64,000 nucleotides of DNA from Aureimonas flava (GTDB taxonomy: Bacteria; Pseudomonadota; Alphaproteobacteria; Rhizobiales; Rhizobiaceae), in the NCBI RefSeq assembly GCF_003583935.1, contig NZ_QYRN01000006.1, positions 62,001 to 126,000 of the forward strand, given 5' to 3'. Position 1 is the stretch's first letter. Every line of letters begins with the position of its first letter. This document shows, one piece after another, positions 61,926 through 64,000 of this stretch. The position numbers and the translations under genes are program-made. The notes under the pieces were generated by a model, which worked only from the letters and a program-made list of their open reading frames with translations, ran no database searches and was not told the DNA's origin.

Positions 61926-64000
61926 CCTCAGGCGGATCTCGCTCTCCAACTGGTACCTGATCGACGCCAAGGACATCGACATCCGGGGCGAGGCCGCGCT
62001 GATCGGCCCGACCGGCGCCGGCAAGACCTCGATCCAGGACGCGATCCAGACCGTCATCACCGGGGCCAGCCAGAACCGGCTCAATCTCAACGCCAGCGCC
62101 TCGGGCCGCTCCTCGCGCTCGGTGCTGGAATACTGCCTCGGCATGACGGGCGACCCGGCCGAGAACGGCCGGCCGCTGCGCCAGTCCTGCGAGACGCTGC
62201 TGGTGCTCACCTTCGCCAACGACCAGACGGGCGAGCCGATCGCGGTCGGCATCGCCATGGCCGCGCGCCATGGCGAAGGGCGCGAGGAGATCCTGTCGCG
62301 CTTCATCGCGCCCGGCCACGCCTTCTCGCTGGAGGCGGTGCGGCGGCGCGAGGGCGGCGTCGAGACCGTGGCGCCCTGGGCCGAGATCGCGGCGACCTTG
62401 CGCGGGAGCTGCCCGGCCTTCGCCGAATACAAGGCATCCGCCGAGAAGTTCACCGCCGAGATGCTGTCGGCCATGCGCGGGCCCGCCTCCGCGCCCAACG
62501 CGCGCCATTTCCTGCGTGCCTTCTCCAACGCTTTGGCCTTCCGGCCGATCTTCGATCCCACCGTGTTCGTGCGCGACTTCGTGCTGGAGCCAGACCCGCT
62601 GGACGTCGAGCGCGTACGCGCCTCGATCGCCACCTGGCGCGAGCTGGAGGGCCTGATCGAAGAGGCCGAGGCCAAGCACCGGCATGTCTCGCGCATCGCC
62701 GGCCGCTTCCTCGGCTGGGGGCGCGAGCGGCTGGCCGCCGATCTCGGCCGCTGGCGGGCGGGCGCTTTCCAGGCGCGGCGCACCGGCATGGAATGGCTCG
62801 GCATCCGCCGCACGCTGCGCGAGCGCGAGGCCGAGCTGGCGCTGGAGCAGGGCGTCCTGACCACGCGGCGCGAGTGGATCCGCGCCTGGGACGAGGAGAT
62901 CCGCGACAAGAGCGCCCGGCTGGCGGCGGCCGGCGGCGAGGGGCGCCTGCGCGAGATCGCGGCCGAGACGCGGCTCAACGAACGCGACATCCGCGAGATC
63001 GAGCAGGGCTGGGGGCGCATCGCCGACGGGCTCGGCACGCTGGCCCGCCTGGTGCTGCGCCATGCCGAGGACCTGCCGCCCGGCGCCGTGGAAGCGGGCC
63101 GCGCGGCGGCCGAGGCGCTGACGCTGGTGCGTGACGGGGACTCCTTCCTCGACAGCGCGCGCGGCCAGGGCGACCGGCTGGAGGACCTGGTGGCCGCGGC
63201 GCGCCGGCTCGACGGGTTCGAGGCGGCCCTCGACGGCGCGACCGAACGGCTCGGCGCGCGCGCCCATGCCCTCGAAGGCGAATTGGACCGCCTGCGCGGC
63301 GCCCTGTCGCGGCCGCGGGGCGCGGGCGGCGTCCTGTCGCGCGAGGCCTCGCGGCTCCTGTCGACCCTGGGCGCCGCTGGTATCCCGGCGGTGCCGCTCT
63401 GCGACGTGGTGGAGGTGCTCGATCCGAGCTGGCAATACGCGGCGGAGGCGCTGCTCGGACGCGGGCGCGAGGCGCTGATCGTCGAGCCGGCGCTGCTCGG
63501 GCGCGCCTTCGACCTCATGTGGCGCGATCGGAACGCCTTCGCCGGCTGCACGCTCGTCAAGACCAGCGCGACGCGCTCCACCCATGCGCGCGCTCCCGCC
63601 GGCAGCATCCTCGAGGCGCTGGACACGGCCGACCCGCACGCCCGTGCCTTCCTCAACGTGCGCATCGGCGCCTTCCGCAAGGCCGAGACCGACGCCGAGC
63701 TCGACCGGCTGGACCGCGGCGTGATGCGCAACGGCAAGACCTCGTCGGGCATGGGCCTTTCGGTTCAGCGCGATCTCGGCGACCTGCTGCTCGGTCGCGG
63801 CGGCGAGGGCGACGGCGGCGCCGGACTGGAGGCCGAGCGCGCGCGGCTGGAGGCGGAGCTCGCGGCCGTGCGCGCCCGCCTGCGCGAAGCGCGCGAGGGG
63901 GCCCGGGCGCTCGGCTCCGTTCTCGCCGCGCTGTCGCCCGAGGCGGGGCCGGCCGAGCTGGAGCGGCGCGCCATGGGCGTGCGCCAGCGCGGCGAGGAGC
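61918..64000 (+). CDS. jetC: Wadjet SMC-like ATPase JetC, 3' end outside window
   Basis: At least 694 residues lie in the window and no stop is reached. MYSLRRISLSNWYLI opens the protein, Walker A is IGPTGAGKTSIQDAIQ (about residues 29-44), and a long region with SMC-type coiled coil follows from about 210 on. A hinge-like VEVLDPSWQYAAEALLG region appears near residue 500. The C-terminal coiled coil, the LSGG-type signature and Walker B must lie to the right. JetC is the SMC/MukB-like motor of Wadjet that extrudes loops of invading plasmid. jetD (nuclease) would be expected beyond the edge. Confidence 0.85.
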   Translation, partial: MYSLRRISLSNWYLIDAKDIDIRGEAALIGPTGAGKTSIQDAIQTVITGASQNRLNLNASASGRSSRSVLEYCLGMTGDPAENGRPLRQSCETLLVLTFANDQTGEPIAVGIAMAARHGEGREEILSRFIAPGHAFSLEAVRRREGGVETVAPWAEIAATLRGSCPAFAEYKASAEKFTAEMLSAMRGPASAPNARHFLRAFSNALAFRPIFDPTVFVRDFVLEPDPLDVERVRASIATWRELEGLIEEAEAKHRHVSRIAGRFLGWGRERLAADLGRWRAGAFQARRTGMEWLGIRRTLREREAELALEQGVLTTRREWIRAWDEEIRDKSARLAAAGGEGRLREIAAETRLNERDIREIEQGWGRIADGLGTLARLVLRHAEDLPPGAVEAGRAAAEALTLVRDGDSFLDSARGQGDRLEDLVAAARRLDGFEAALDGATERLGARAHALEGELDRLRGALSRPRGAGGVLSREASRLLSTLGAAGIPAVPLCDVVEVLDPSWQYAAEALLGRGREALIVEPALLGRAFDLMWRDRNAFAGCTLVKTSATRSTHARAPAGSILEALDTADPHARAFLNVRIGAFRKAETDAELDRLDRGVMRNGKTSSGMGLSVQRDLGDLLLGRGGEGDGGAGLEAERARLEAELAAVRARLREAREGARALGSVLAALSPEAGPAELERRAMGVRQRGEE

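Overview
The window is GC-rich, densely coded DNA from an alphaproteobacterium, most likely a member of the Hyphomicrobiales (Rhizobiales). The support is a zwf-pgl-edd operon, an HWE-type bacteriophytochrome kinase, a PdhS/PleC/DivJ-type kinase, a phasin, an Irr-like iron box, and a tRNA-His of the alphaproteobacterial type (no encoded G-1, A73). No IS element, prophage or CRISPR array was seen. The genus was not determined.

Layout. 1-650: start of an Hsp70-like (YegD-type) gene that runs off the left edge. 805-11424: part of an exopolysaccharide locus, with a GT2 and a GT4 glycosyltransferase, a WecG/TagA-type transferase, a DUF6492-like protein, a flippase, a Tat-exported GH10 glycosidase, a Wzz/GumC-type chain-length protein without a kinase domain, and a CapD/FlaA1-type nucleotide-sugar epimerase/dehydratase. 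11535-15579: zwf-pgl-edd (Entner-Doudoroff entry), preceded by a 14-bp perfect palindrome. 15707-18903: bphO-bphP light-sensing operon. 18968-21806: puuA-puuB (gamma-glutamylputrescine route). 21912-25090: isocitrate lyase with a small companion gene, divergent from a RamB/ScfR-like regulator. 25158-26473: an aspartyl/asparaginyl beta-hydroxylase-like dioxygenase and a GNAT acetyltransferase. 26558-30590: potFGHI polyamine ABC transporter.

30594-36656: an exported protein of unknown function, an AsmA-like protein and an fbpAB-type ferric iron transporter with an Irr-like box upstream. 36889-39933: PdhS-like cell-cycle kinase. 40176-40664: phasin. 40743-40819: tRNA-His. 40959-42389: a 7-TM protein and HupE/UreJ. 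42572-44307: ABC-2 exporter pair ending at a strong bidirectional terminator. 44397-44780: small exported repeat protein. 45098-51064: sugar catabolic module (isomerase, Gfo/Idh dehydrogenase, RbsA/RbsC/RbsB-like ABC importer) with a GntR/FCD-like operator ahead of the transporter. 51191-56046: Rrf2 regulator, RBBP9-like hydrolase, single-domain response regulator and a large hybrid kinase. 56163-59009: efp divergent from epmA-epmB, giving EF-P and two of its modification enzymes. 59160-59705: Nudix protein. 59834-64000: jetA-jetB-jetC of a Wadjet (type I-like) anti-plasmid system, cut by the right edge inside jetC.

Several themes connect the genes. Polyamine uptake (pot) and use (puuAB) lie within 10 kb of each other. 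C2 metabolism (aceA) sits beside its probable regulator. All three binding-protein-dependent importer operons carry a strong GC hairpin at the binding-protein/permease or binding-protein/ATPase junction. The most notable defence system is Wadjet at the right edge. It is a described family, so no wholly new system is claimed. The observations most likely to be new are the candidate operators, the intercistronic hairpins and a few unknown small or exported proteins.
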